Positions 8,620 through 16,430 are shown, numbered from the stretch's first letter. The stretch: DNA of 42,839 nucleotides from Rickettsiales bacterium (GCA_021299465.1 JAJTHB010000003.1:1-42839); one strand, 5' to 3'. Notes: generated by a model not told the origin, from the sequence alone. Translations and numbers: made by a program.

Positions 8620-8648
8620 CGGGGGCTGGTGACAGCCCCCGTCTTTTC
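8620..8648 (+). terminator. Intercistronic hairpin between peptide and enzyme genes
   Basis: A 9-bp GC-rich stem (8620-8628 pairing with 8633-8641) with a GTGA loop, followed by TCTTTTC. It lies 29 bp after the peptide stop and 13 bp before the enzyme ATG. The short, interrupted T-run suggests a partial terminator or 3' stabiliser that keeps peptide mRNA in excess over enzyme mRNA. Confidence 0.65.
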
Positions 8649-8661
8649 TTGGAACCCTGTT

Positions 8662-10344
8662 ATGAAAAACGTATCCGATTTTTTCCCGAATCTTGGTTTT
8701 GGCCTTGGGCTTCGTCCTAAGCATTATCAGTATATTTTTGAGCATCAGCCAGATATCGATTGGTTCGAAATCATCTCGGAAAACTTCATGGATACCGGCG
8801 GCAGGCCGCGACGCAATCTCGATAAAGTACGCGCTAATTACCCCATTGTGATGCATGGAGTGGCGATGTCGATTGGTACGGTTGATCCGCTCAATTCCGA
8901 ATATCTTATCAAGCTGAAAAAGCTAGCGGATGAGATTGAACCCGCCTGGATTTCTGATCATTTATGCTGGACAGGCGTTGCCCATAAAAACAGCCATGAC
9001 TTGCTGCCTGTACCCTACACAAAAGAAGCGCTGAAACACATCGTTTCGCGCATTCAACAGGTGCAGGATTTTCTGGGGCGGCCTATTGCACTGGAAAACC
9101 CCTCCACTTATCTCGAGTTCAAAACCTCCTGTATTCCAGAGAATGAATTCATCGCGGAAATGGCACGTGAATCTGGCTGCCATCTGCTGCTTGACGTTAA
9201 TAACATCTATGTCACCTGCTACAATCACCGGCTTGATGCGAAAGCCTATATCGACGCACTGCCATTAGACAAAGTCGTTCAGATTCATCTTTCCGGTCAC
9301 AGCAACAAGGGGACGCATATCATCGATACGCATGACGATCATGTGGTGGATGGCGTATGGCAGCTGTATAAATATGTAGTGCATAAAGGCGGTCGCACGC
9401 CCAACACCATGGTCGAATGGGATGATAATATCCCGCAATTTGATGTGCTCTATGCAGAATTAAGCAAAGCAAAATTAGCCGCTAAAGATGCAAAAAATTA
9501 TGCCACGCTGCCAGATCTGGCTAAGCAGGAAGCACCGTATGTGGCGAACCTGCAAACCCCGCTTGCTGATTCACAAACCTTGATGCAAGAAGCTATTTTA
9601 AAGGGCGCAAAGCTTGATTCCAGCCCAGATGCATGGATCCGCGCCAAAGAAAAATTTGCACCGAAAGACCAGCTTGCAGTCTATGTGAATGCTTACCGGT
9701 TTCGTTTATATGATGTGACGGCAGAAGATTATCCAGTGCTCAAGCATGCTTTAGGCGATGATAATTTTGATAAACTGATCAAAGATTTTGTTAATGCCAC
9801 CCATTCCGGCCATTTTAATGTTGCCCGCTATGCCGCGCATTTGCCAGATTTTTTGTCGAACCATGAATTAGCTAGTGATTTTGCTGTGGCATTAGCAACG
9901 TTCGAAAATGCGATTGTACAGCTAAGCGACCCAAAAGAAACCACGCCGCTTACGCCAGAACACCTGGCAGGAGTGACGCCGGAAATGTTGATGAAAAAAA
10001 TGCTTTATCCGCGGAAAGCCTTGCAGCTTTTTGCGTTTGATTATCCGATCAATCGCTATTATCGCGAAGTGAAAGACGAAAGATCCCCCACCCTACCCGC
10101 AAATGAAAAAAGTTTTGTGGTTGTATTTCGTCATGAGGATGTCGTCTGGCGCATGGATCTGGAAGCGATGGAACATATTTTGCTCAGCGATTTGTTTGCA
10201 GGAAAAACCATCGGTGAAGCACTTGGCGGCCTTGATGAATCCGCCGCTACAAAACTTTCTGAATATTTCTCACGCTGGATTAGTAACGGAATGCTAGCAC
10301 ATTACGAACACGTGGATGAACAATCACGAAGGATCGTCGCATGA
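8662..10344 (+). CDS. Fused MNIO (DUF692) peptide-modifying oxidase and DUF2063 partner protein
   Basis: A 560-aa polypeptide joining two proteins that are normally separate (BufB/HvfB and BufC/HvfC). Residues ~1-275 are the DUF692 TIM barrel, a multinuclear non-heme iron oxidase: metal-ligand candidates are H65 (VMHGV), H100 (SDHL), the Glu of ALENPS, the Asp of LLDVNN, the His of IHLSGH, DTHDD and the Glu of MVEWD. After a linker near 280-300, DUF2063 begins (LMQEAILKGA, DQLAVYVNAYRFRLYDV, YPVLKHALGDDNF) and continues to a second domain at the C-terminus. DUF2063 partners help recognise the precursor. The ATG at 8662 follows a GGAA at 8651; a GTG at 8629 lies in the hairpin loop and is rejected. 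The next gene overlaps by ATGA. Confidence 0.9.
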   Translation: MKNVSDFFPNLGFGLGLRPKHYQYIFEHQPDIDWFEIISENFMDTGGRPRRNLDKVRANYPIVMHGVAMSIGTVDPLNSEYLIKLKKLADEIEPAWISDHLCWTGVAHKNSHDLLPVPYTKEALKHIVSRIQQVQDFLGRPIALENPSTYLEFKTSCIPENEFIAEMARESGCHLLLDVNNIYVTCYNHRLDAKAYIDALPLDKVVQIHLSGHSNKGTHIIDTHDDHVVDGVWQLYKYVVHKGGRTPNTMVEWDDNIPQFDVLYAELSKAKLAAKDAKNYATLPDLAKQEAPYVANLQTPLADSQTLMQEAILKGAKLDSSPDAWIRAKEKFAPKDQLAVYVNAYRFRLYDVTAEDYPVLKHALGDDNFDKLIKDFVNATHSGHFNVARYAAHLPDFLSNHELASDFAVALATFENAIVQLSDPKETTPLTPEHLAGVTPEMLMKKMLYPRKALQLFAFDYPINRYYREVKDERSPTLPANEKSFVVVFRHEDVVWRMDLEAMEHILLSDLFAGKTIGEALGGLDESAATKLSEYFSRWISNGMLAHYEHVDEQSRRIVA

Positions 10345-10790
10345 AAATCATTCAGTTTCTGATCAGCTGGCCCGAGCGCGTTGCGTCAAATTTCCTATGG
10401 GCAGGACCGCTGATTGCCCGCATCACAGTTGGCTACGTGTTCATGCTTAGCGGCTGGGCCAAGTTGCAGAATCTTGATCGTGTCACCGATTTTTTTTCTA
10501 GCCTTGGCATTCCATTTCCTGAAATCATGACACCGCTTGTTTCTGGCATTGAGTTTACAGGCGGCCTGTTCCTGATCGTAGGCATTCTGACTAGGATCAG
10601 CAGTGGGGCACTGGCCGTTACCATGATTGTCGCTATCATTTCAGCCAAATGGGAAGAAGTCGATTCGCTACATACACTACTCGCCTTCGAAGAGACCCTG
10701 TTCCTTGCTATCTTCACCTGGCTTGCCATCTGCGGCGCTGGTAAGGCATCGCTGGATTATTTGATAAGTCCGCAATTACGAAAAATATAA
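10341..10790 (+). CDS. DoxX-family membrane protein
   Basis: A 149-aa inner-membrane protein with four hydrophobic helices and the DoxX hallmarks: RITVGYVFMLSGWAKLQN early and SGIEFTGGLFLIVGILTR in the middle. DoxX proteins are recurrent members of bufferin and MNIO operons (there called BufD), where their exact redox or quinone-linked role is not settled. It is translationally coupled to the fusion enzyme (ATGA overlap at 10341-10344) and closes the operon. No clear terminator follows. Confidence 0.9.
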   Translation: MKIIQFLISWPERVASNFLWAGPLIARITVGYVFMLSGWAKLQNLDRVTDFFSSLGIPFPEIMTPLVSGIEFTGGLFLIVGILTRISSGALAVTMIVAIISAKWEEVDSLHTLLAFEETLFLAIFTWLAICGAGKASLDYLISPQLRKI

Positions 10791-11092
10791 AGTTTATGCA
10801 GAGCGCCGCACCATCGTCTATGCCCTTTGTGTGTAATAGTGCCATGGGCGTTTCTGGCAATTGCTAGGCGGAAGCTGTACCAGCTCCCTTCGTTCCTGCG
10901 GAACCGCGGCGGACATCGGTTTTGCAAGACCACGCTCAAGTGCTTACAAAATCGGTGGCGGTCTGTTGGCCGCACCGCTCGCTCCTCGTTATAAAAAGAC
11001 ACAAGGAAAAATGCGGCTCTCAAAATCCGTACTCTGCTGTCATGAATACTACGCTAGGCATGATATTCTTGACAGATAAAAACGACTCAATG
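10791..11092. other. Intergenic stretch with a repeat-like GC-rich segment
   Basis: The segment ~10840-10990 is GC-richer than its flanks and carries CCATGGGCGTTT-C-TGGCA at 10844-10861, nearly the same as the sequence just inside the right island end (31412-31429). It contains open frames on both strands but none with a recognisable domain. It may be a remnant of an element boundary or a dispersed repeat. The end (11050-11061) holds one arm of the inverted repeat around the next gene. Confidence 0.35.
11050..11061. repeat. Left arm of inverted repeat framing the 236-aa gene
   Basis: TACGCTAGGCAT here and ATGCCTAGCGTA at 11839-11850 are exact reverse complements. They sit 32 bp outside the stop and 36 bp outside the start of the gene between them. 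Confidence 0.6.
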
Positions 11093-11803
11093 CTATTTCA
11101 AATTAACCTGCGGGATCTTCTGTTGTGAAAGTTGTTTCATAGAAGGAATGCTATATAATTCGGATACAGTTTCTTTGTTCTTTTGATAGAGTACCAACAC
11201 TTTATCATCTGCTATCTGTTTAACAGAATACAGCCGATCAATTCCTTCAATTAATTTCCTATAATTGGTTCCATCAATAGCGCTTGTTGATAAGGTGATC
11301 ACATCCTTATTTGTCAATCGACCATCACCATCGGAATCCTTCTCAACTAGTGAATAGACAATTCCCACAGCCTTATTAGTTTCAGCAGGTAAGTTTTTTA
11401 ATTTATCAGACAGCACCGTATCTGAAATGAATAACTGATTTGTACTTTCTAATAACCACTTGCTTTCATTATTGGAGGCGTTCAAGAACAGATAATTTAC
11501 TTCGTTCCCCCCACTGCTTTTTGAATAATACGACATGTCATAGGATTGATCGCGGTACAGAGGAATTCTTACATACTCTGTACCAGTCATTGTGTCTGGG
11601 TATCCCAATACAAATTCTTCATTCACTTTTGCGTTTTCGCCTACATTTACTACATTCGTGACATGGCGTTCTCTGGTTGCATCCATGAAAATATTAATGG
11701 CAGCAAAACTGCCAATTAAAATGCAAAGAACTGCTGCGCCAGCTATAATCAGAGCATTGAAGCGCCATATAAATTTGAAGAATTTATTTTCGCTTTGTTC
11801 CAT
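11093..11803 (-). CDS. Membrane-anchored protein of unknown function with an EF-hand-like loop
   Basis: A 236-aa protein with a short cytoplasmic N-terminus, one membrane helix (ALIIAGAAVLCILIGSFAA, about residues 18-37) and a soluble, probably periplasmic, domain. Near residue 165 the loop DSDGDGRLTNKD matches a calcium-binding EF-hand loop (D-x-D-x-D-G). The rest is not a family I know. The ATG at 11803 has GGGG about 8 bp upstream; an ATG at 11839 would lie inside the flanking inverted repeat and is less likely. The gene is AT-rich, stands alone and is framed by a perfect 12-bp inverted repeat, which suggests acquisition as a cassette. Confidence 0.65.
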   Translation of the reverse strand: MEQSENKFFKFIWRFNALIIAGAAVLCILIGSFAAINIFMDATRERHVTNVVNVGENAKVNEEFVLGYPDTMTGTEYVRIPLYRDQSYDMSYYSKSSGGNEVNYLFLNASNNESKWLLESTNQLFISDTVLSDKLKNLPAETNKAVGIVYSLVEKDSDGDGRLTNKDVITLSTSAIDGTNYRKLIEGIDRLYSVKQIADDKVLVLYQKNKETVSELYSIPSMKQLSQQKIPQVNLK

Positions 11804-11838
11804 AATTTTATCCCCGTACCGTTGGTTTTTTGTCATCA

Positions 11839-11850
11839 ATGCCTAGCGTA
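11839..11850. repeat. Right arm of inverted repeat framing the 236-aa gene
   Basis: ATGCCTAGCGTA, exact reverse complement of 11050-11061. Together the arms delimit an ~800-bp unit holding one gene and no transposase. Confidence 0.6.
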
Positions 11851-12082
11851 ATTTTATAGCAATTCTTACTAAGCATGCAAGCAAGTTATTGGATTCTCTT
11901 GACTAAAAGAAATCCGTACTTCCCCAAAAAAATATAATAACGCACTCTCAAACCCGTACTTGAGAATAAAAACACATCATTTTCTGCATTCTCAAGTCAG
12001 GAGCTAATCTCGTGAGGCGCAGAAAGCCTAAGGTTTTTCTTAAGCGCAGAAACCGCACGAAAAGCAGTTTCCAAAAATACAT
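11851..12082. other. Intergenic stretch left of the island
   Basis: AT-rich, with a small hairpin TCTCAA (11946-11951) / TTGAGA (11960-11965). The motif TTCTTAAGCGCA-GAAACCG near 12036-12054 recurs, with one extra base, just upstream of the hsd operon (17261-17280). No gene is supported; the short frames running into 12083-12206 are read-through of tRNA sequence. Confidence 0.4.
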
Positions 12083-12140
12083 GGCGGAGGAAGTGAGATT
12101 CGAACTCACGGTACCCTTACGAGTACGGCAGTTTTCAAGG
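12083..12140. repeat. Left attachment copy (58-bp partial tRNA-Ser 3' half)
   Basis: Identical over 58 bp to 31444-31501, from the 3' CCA of the tRNA through the T-arm, variable arm and into the anticodon loop. Identity ends at 12140/31501; beyond it the tRNA 5' half is absent here. Confidence 0.9.
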
Positions 12141-12257
12141 CGCTTTTTATTGATAAATGACAACCTCTTACAAACCAACGCGACAAGCTCACCGTCACAT
12201 TTTTAGATTATGCCTTTTGTGCGCGATTGTCAAAATTCGTGACTATTTGCGCCAGAG

Positions 12258-12275
12258 TGTCCCACCAGTGTCCCA
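12258..12275. promoter_or_regulatory. Candidate integrase arm-type sites, left end
   Basis: TGTCCCA at 12258-12264 and 12269-12275, spaced 11 bp start to start, plus an inverted GGGACA at 12289-12294. The same pair with the same spacing occurs inside the right end (31397-31414). Confidence 0.55.
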
Positions 12276-12420
12276 TAGAGCCGTTTGCGGGACAGTTGGT
12301 TTGAATGCCAAACTTGCGGTTCGACTTCAATGATGCAGCGCATGTGCGCGATTGGTGTGTAGTGGGAGAAATACGGGTGGAGTGACTCAGAACACCCCTT
12401 AATAAACCCAGAAAGCTATA

Positions 12421-12469
12421 GCTATTATAATAGCCGTTAATTGACTTTTAAGATGTTTATAGCTATAAT
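12421..12469 (+). promoter_or_regulatory. hipBA promoter with overlapping palindromic operators
   Basis: TTGACT (12441-12446), 17 bp, TATAAT (12464-12469) is a near-consensus sigma-70 promoter. A perfect 14-bp palindrome GCTATTATAATAGC (12421-12434) lies upstream, and TATAGCTATA (12458-12467) overlaps the -10 box; HipB autorepression fits. Transcription would start at about 12476, only a few bases before the ATG, so the mRNA is effectively leaderless. Confidence 0.75.
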
Positions 12470-12478
12470 GATGGCTAT

Positions 12479-12778
12479 ATGATGAAGCTGCCCCAAGAGA
12501 TTATACAAGAAATTGCCGCCCGCGCGAAAGCGCGGAGGCTTGCGCTTGATTTGACGCAAGAAGGCTTGGCCTCTCGCTCAGGTGTGCCACTCAGCACATT
12601 GAAGCAATTCGAGCATACCGGCAAAACTTCTCTCGAGTCACTGCTTGCAATCTCACTCGCGCTAGGCACCAGCCATGAGTTTGATGGGCTATTCGCCACC
12701 GCGCAATCAAGTGCGGGTCTATCGCTTGATGAGCTGATGAAAGCACCGAAGCAACGTAAGCGCGGGAGTGTTAAATGA
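12479..12778 (+). CDS. hipB: HipB-like XRE-family antitoxin
   Basis: A 99-aa DNA-binding protein with a helix-turn-helix at about residues 20-60 (LALDLTQEGLASRSGVPLSTLKQFEHTGKTSLESLLAIS). It pairs with HipA, neutralises it and represses the operon. The coding end overlaps hipA by ATGA. Two overlapping ATG codons (12479 and 12482) are possible starts; neither has a Shine-Dalgarno, which fits the near-leaderless promoter just upstream. The C-terminal tail is basic (KQRKRGSVK). Confidence 0.9.
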   Translation: MMKLPQEIIQEIAARAKARRLALDLTQEGLASRSGVPLSTLKQFEHTGKTSLESLLAISLALGTSHEFDGLFATAQSSAGLSLDELMKAPKQRKRGSVK

Positions 12779-14022
12779 CGTATCAGCCTGTATCTCTCGT
12801 GCATGTCAGTCTCAACTTTGGCAGTGTTACTCACAAAGTGGGAAGGCTCGCGCTGGTAAAGCGTAAGATTTATTTTGAGTATGATCCCACATTCATAAAA
12901 TCCGGCCTGGATATTTCTCCGCTTAAGCTACCCAAACAGACCGATGCAATCCCCTGTGATGATGCGGTGTTCGAGGGATTGTTCGGCGTGTTCAATGATA
13001 GCCTTCCCGATGGCTGGGGACGTTTGTTGCTAGATCGACAGGTGCGTAAACATGGTATCGCGCCTGAACAGCTCACCCCGCTGGATCGGCTGACGCATGT
13101 GGGCAGCTTTGGTATGGGGGCACTCACCTACGAGCCGGACACTAGCGAGCATTCGCACAACGCCGATGCCATTAGCCTCGACAAGCTGGCCGCCGAATCT
13201 TCTGATGTGTTGGGGGGCGAAGTTCTGGAAGGCGAGGCAGGTGATGTTTTCGCAGAGCTGCTGGGGCTCTCTGGTTCATCCGCCGGTGCGCGTCCCAAGG
13301 TGATGCTCGGCGTAAGTGCAAACAAGAAAAACCTGATTCACGGTCAGCAGGAATTGCCTAAAGGATATGCACATTGGATGGTGAAGTTTTCCTCTTCCTC
13401 GGACGCTAAAGACATCGGCGCGATTGAGTATGCCTATAGCCTGATGGCGCGTGCGGCGGGGCTGGAGATGATGCCGACGTACTTATTTCCCGCCAAAAAA
13501 GGCGCGGGCTATTTCGGCGTCGAGCGCTTTGATCGCGTTCACGACAAGCGGCTGCATATGCACACCGTGTCCGGTCTTCTGCATGCCGATCACCGTTTAC
13601 CCTCACTCGATTACGAGCAGATCATACGGGCAACTCTGGCATTGACGCGTAATGTGCAGGAGGTAGAAAAAATACTGCGGCTCGCGGCGTTTAACATATT
13701 CGCCCATAACCGTGACGATCACGCGAAGAATTTCAGCTTCCTTATGGACGATAAAGGCAGCTGGAATGTTTCCCCAGCCTACGATCTGACCTTCTCAGGT
13801 GGTCCAGGCGGCGAACATAGCACCACCGTCATGGGTGAAGGCAAGCGCCCAGGCAAAGAACATTTGCTGATGCTTGCAACAAAAATAGGGATCGCAAAAC
13901 CGCTTGCAAACTCGATCATTGATGAAGTGAAAGACGCCGTGCAGCAGTGGCCAATCCATGCCGAAGAAGCTGGTGTCACCAAGGCATCAAAGAAAATCAT
14001 CGCCGACGTGATTACCAACTAA
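12775..14022 (+). CDS. hipA: HipA serine/threonine kinase toxin
   Basis: A 415-aa HipA-family kinase. The N-terminal subdomain is present (VGRLALV, FNDSLPDGWGRLLLDR). The ATP-binding SSAGARPK loop lies near residues 168-175, the catalytic N312-R-D314-D-H316-A-K-N motif follows, and the metal-binding Asp is in PAYDLTFS. E. coli HipA phosphorylates glutamyl-tRNA synthetase and causes growth arrest; related toxins hit other tRNA synthetases, so the target here is not certain. All catalytic residues are intact, so the toxin is expected to be active. It is translationally coupled to hipB. Confidence 0.93.
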   Translation: MTYQPVSLVHVSLNFGSVTHKVGRLALVKRKIYFEYDPTFIKSGLDISPLKLPKQTDAIPCDDAVFEGLFGVFNDSLPDGWGRLLLDRQVRKHGIAPEQLTPLDRLTHVGSFGMGALTYEPDTSEHSHNADAISLDKLAAESSDVLGGEVLEGEAGDVFAELLGLSGSSAGARPKVMLGVSANKKNLIHGQQELPKGYAHWMVKFSSSSDAKDIGAIEYAYSLMARAAGLEMMPTYLFPAKKGAGYFGVERFDRVHDKRLHMHTVSGLLHADHRLPSLDYEQIIRATLALTRNVQEVEKILRLAAFNIFAHNRDDHAKNFSFLMDDKGSWNVSPAYDLTFSGGPGGEHSTTVMGEGKRPGKEHLLMLATKIGIAKPLANSIIDEVKDAVQQWPIHAEEAGVTKASKKIIADVITN

Positions 14023-14057
14023 AAAGACTATTGACCTCAGCTGCCAGTAACTTATCC
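14022..14057 (+). repeat. 36-bp island repeat, copy 1
   Basis: Begins at the hipA stop. Shares with 15811-15846 (33 of 36) and 24835-24870 (about 30 of 36) the core CTATTGA-N4-CAGCTGCCAG and TTATCC. TTGACC-N16-TATCCA fits a promoter geometry. Confidence 0.7.
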
Positions 14058-14091
14058 AAAAAGCCTATCCTCAAACAAGAGGGTCTTTTTT
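14058..14091 (+). terminator. Terminator between hipA and abiEii
   Basis: Stem ATCCTC (14067-14072) with GAGGGT (14079-14084), one G-T pair, then a run of T (14086-14091); an A-run on the other side makes it plausible in both directions for these convergent genes. Confidence 0.5.
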
Positions 14092-14101
14092 GCCCAATAG
14101 C

Positions 14102-15121
14102 TTAGCTGTTGATCAGTTTTTCCAAGTCAGCAATGCCCTGCATCATCGTCTCAAAGTCGGGAGCCTGCTGGATAAACATTGCCGCCATCTCGACATAGTC
14201 TTTCTTCAAATCTTCCATTGCTTCAGGCTTTGGCATTAACCTCAGTTGCCCAATAACGGCAGTATCGTATGAGGCTTTATTGTCAGAGAACATCAGGCTT
14301 TTGTTTCTAACCACTTGTTCCAGTAACGCCACGTCTGGCATCGCTCTGTCTGCAATGCCTTTTTGTGCCAGGATGTAGGTGTCATAGTAATGGCGGGACA
14401 TGCGTTCGCGCATTTTCTTCCCATGATGTAGCGCATGCAGAATGGTGACTTTTTCCCAGAAGGTACGATCCGCTGTCAGCACATGCACCGAGCTATTCGG
14501 TTCATCAAAAAGCTGCGGGAACAATTCAGCGACATAAGATGCTATGTGCTTATTCTCGCTTGGCTCGATGTCACCTCGTGCGCCGAACTCCAACCGTATG
14601 ATTGGTTGTACATAGCCACCCATTCCAGTGCCCATGCCGTAACTCATTAGCTTGGGATAGGTAAACAGAATGGTCTGGTTATCGGGATCCTTTGTATCAA
14701 GTTCCAGTTTCCAGCCATCCGGTAGTTTTGAGGCGATGGATTGGTGTAGTATCGGCAGAGCCAGTTCCACAACAAACCGGCGGGCATTGTCTTTCAACGC
14801 GTCAATCCTGCGCTGACGCTCCTTGCCGGATACGCCATCCTCCATTGCATCCTTGCCGTCTGCCAAATAAGGCGCATCCTTGCTGATGGTAAGGTCAATA
14901 TCCTCGGAGAAACGGTCAATCAGGCGATAGGCTTTTGACAGTGATGTGCCACCCTTAAAGGTAATATGTGGTGCGAGCTGTGGATTCTCGAAAATCTGCT
15001 TCAGTGTCCAACATACCCAAAAATCTTTCTCCACAATGGCCGACGCAATCGAATGTCGAGTGCCCGTTTCATCAAACGCTTCGATTTTATCCGCATCCGG
15101 CAGTGTGAAGAATTTATCCAT
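14102..15121 (-). CDS. abiEii: AbiEii-type nucleotidyltransferase toxin
   Basis: A 339-aa protein of the AbiEii/DUF1814 nucleotidyltransferase family, the toxin of a type IV (AbiE) toxin-antitoxin and phage abortive infection system. The polymerase-beta-like signature is clear: FKGGTSLSKAY near residues 57-67, then FSEDIDLTIS with two metal-binding Asp, and an EKDFWVCWTLKQ helix before it. A later EKVTILHALHHGK helix is also typical. Family members add nucleotides to tRNA or use GTP. It overlaps the end of the antitoxin gene by 8 bp, so translation is coupled. Confidence 0.92.
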   Translation of the reverse strand: MDKFFTLPDADKIEAFDETGTRHSIASAIVEKDFWVCWTLKQIFENPQLAPHITFKGGTSLSKAYRLIDRFSEDIDLTISKDAPYLADGKDAMEDGVSGKERQRRIDALKDNARRFVVELALPILHQSIASKLPDGWKLELDTKDPDNQTILFTYPKLMSYGMGTGMGGYVQPIIRLEFGARGDIEPSENKHIASYVAELFPQLFDEPNSSVHVLTADRTFWEKVTILHALHHGKKMRERMSRHYYDTYILAQKGIADRAMPDVALLEQVVRNKSLMFSDNKASYDTAVIGQLRLMPKPEAMEDLKKDYVEMAAMFIQQAPDFETMMQGIADLEKLINS

Positions 15122-15716
15122 GCTTTACGTTCTCTATCTTATGAATCGCATCCGCCATCCAGCTAGGGATACGATCCATCGCTTGATGCAATGCGCCTAA
15201 ATCCTTGTCCGTCAGCATGTCTGCACAACGACTGATGATCTGGTCGTCCACGCTTTTCCTGCCAAGGTAAGAAAGCGCTTGCAGCGTCAGATTAGCATGG
15301 TCAGGCATATTGTCGAGCCATGCTACGCGTGTACGTTTCAACTGAATATTTTGCCCCGCCACGCGCCGTGTGCGATCCGTTGCATTCGTATTATAGGCCA
15401 GCTTGATTGGCACTTGCGTGGAAAGACGCATAAGATTTGCCGCCATTGCACCAGAGGGGAAAACCTTGTCGCCAGCTGCGAGTGCGCGCGCGATATTATC
15501 TGGCGTAGGTGAAAGCGTGCCCAGCAATTTGCTTTGCTTTGGATAATGATAAATGCCGCGATCAAGCCTACGAACCATGCCCTGCTTCACGAGCCGAGAC
15601 AGCACCTGATCAACCGCAGCACGCGAACCAACGTCGAGAAAGTCTTTGGGCGTAAACACCCAACCTGGCTTCCTGCGTTTGATTCGGCTGATTATCTGGT
15701 CGCTTATGGACTTCAT
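15114..15716 (-). CDS. abiEi: AbiEi-type antitoxin / transcriptional regulator (DUF6088-like)
   Basis: A 200-aa protein with an N-terminal winged helix (residues ~1-60: WVFTPKDFLDVGSRAAVDQVLSRL, GMVRRLDRGIYHYPK) and a C-terminal antitoxin domain. In AbiE systems this protein binds inverted repeats in its own promoter and represses the pair, without binding the toxin directly. An exact inverted repeat lies 14 bp upstream of its start, matching that behaviour. The start has GAGG a few bases before the ATG. It precedes and overlaps the toxin gene. Confidence 0.88.
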   Translation of the reverse strand: MKSISDQIISRIKRRKPGWVFTPKDFLDVGSRAAVDQVLSRLVKQGMVRRLDRGIYHYPKQSKLLGTLSPTPDNIARALAAGDKVFPSGAMAANLMRLSTQVPIKLAYNTNATDRTRRVAGQNIQLKRTRVAWLDNMPDHANLTLQALSYLGRKSVDDQIISRCADMLTDKDLGALHQAMDRIPSWMADAIHKIENVKHG

Positions 15717-15729
15717 ATTTTCCTCTTAT

Positions 15730-15761
15730 TTGTCAGATTATAGCATAGTTTTATCTGACAA
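15730..15761. promoter_or_regulatory. abiE operator (inverted repeat)
   Basis: TTGTCAGAT (15730-15738) and ATCTGACAA (15753-15761) are exact reverse complements separated by 14 bp. The position upstream of the antitoxin gene suggests binding by AbiEi. Confidence 0.65.
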
Positions 15762-15810
15762 TCAACACGGCTTATATAATCATCAAGATACTGAATATGA
15801 ATAATAATGT

Positions 15811-15846
15811 AAAATACTATTGACCCCAGCTGCCAGTAGCTTATCC
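15811..15846 (+). repeat. 36-bp island repeat, copy 2
   Basis: Directly precedes the gene at 15855. Read as a promoter (TTGACC-N16-TATCCG) it would start transcription near 15854, giving a leaderless message for that gene. Confidence 0.7.
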
Positions 15847-15854
15847 GATAGAGG

Positions 15855-16430
15855 ATGAAGCAAGAGATTGCCCAAGTTATCACCTTCCAACGCGACCAGC
15901 TCTATGATGAAATCTGGTCGGTGCCGATCCTCCAGCTGGCAAAGCAATATGGCCTGTCCGATGTCGGCCTCGCCAAAATCTGCACCAAGATGAAAATCCC
16001 GCGTCCACCGCGCGGCTATTGGGCGAAGCGCTCCTATGGCCAACCCACCACCAAACCCATCCTGCGCCCAGCGCCTGCCGACATCCCCACCGAAATTACC
16101 GTCGATCGTGACGCCAAGCAGCTCGCCAAAGCCAACGATAAACGCCGCGTGCAAAAACCCGACATGATAACCGAACGCCAGCGCGTGCGCCGCCTAAAGA
16201 TTGCCCTGCGCGATATTGAAATTGCCCGACGCACCCGTCATTATCTGGAAGCGATGAAGCAACTTCCCAACGCTACTGAGCCCGAGCAGGCCGAGTGGCT
16301 CAACTGGGTAGCGCGTTATGCCGACCACATCGACCCCACCGTCGATTACAAAATGGATACGCCCCTGAAATCCAACCCCAACGCCAAAGTGCTCTATAAA
16401 TTCACCGCACAGGGGTTCGTGGATGATTAA
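15855..16430 (+). CDS. Uncharacterised 191-aa protein with a putative N-terminal HTH
   Basis: The N-terminus (FQRDQLYDEIWSVPILQLAKQYGLSDVGLAKICTKMKIPRPPRGYWAK, described here by its start and end) reads as a resolvase-like helix-turn-helix followed by a conserved PRPPRGYWAK. I have seen this N-terminus on hypothetical proteins in accessory regions, but know no function. The remainder is Arg/Lys-rich and helical. The ATG at 15855 lacks a Shine-Dalgarno and follows the 36-bp repeat by eight bases. It converges on the HipB-like gene, with a palindrome-rich gap between. A DNA-binding role is an inference. Confidence 0.65.
   Translation: MKQEIAQVITFQRDQLYDEIWSVPILQLAKQYGLSDVGLAKICTKMKIPRPPRGYWAKRSYGQPTTKPILRPAPADIPTEITVDRDAKQLAKANDKRRVQKPDMITERQRVRRLKIALRDIEIARRTRHYLEAMKQLPNATEPEQAEWLNWVARYADHIDPTVDYKMDTPLKSNPNAKVLYKFTAQGFVDD

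Noticed and set aside
8629-8661. GTG start for the MNIO fusion at 8629
   Set aside because: The GTG is in the loop of the hairpin and has no ribosome-binding site; the ATG at 8662 begins the usual DUF692 N-terminus.
10757-11023. 88-codon frame on the minus strand after doxX
   Set aside because: Overlaps the doxX end and consists of Arg/Cys/His-rich sequence typical of a non-coding GC-rich segment.
12012-12206. Short coding frame through the left attachment site
   Set aside because: It is a translation of tRNA-Ser sequence; the same peptide part (EVRFELTVPL) arises from any such tRNA copy. The frame at 31391-31603 is rejected for the same reason.
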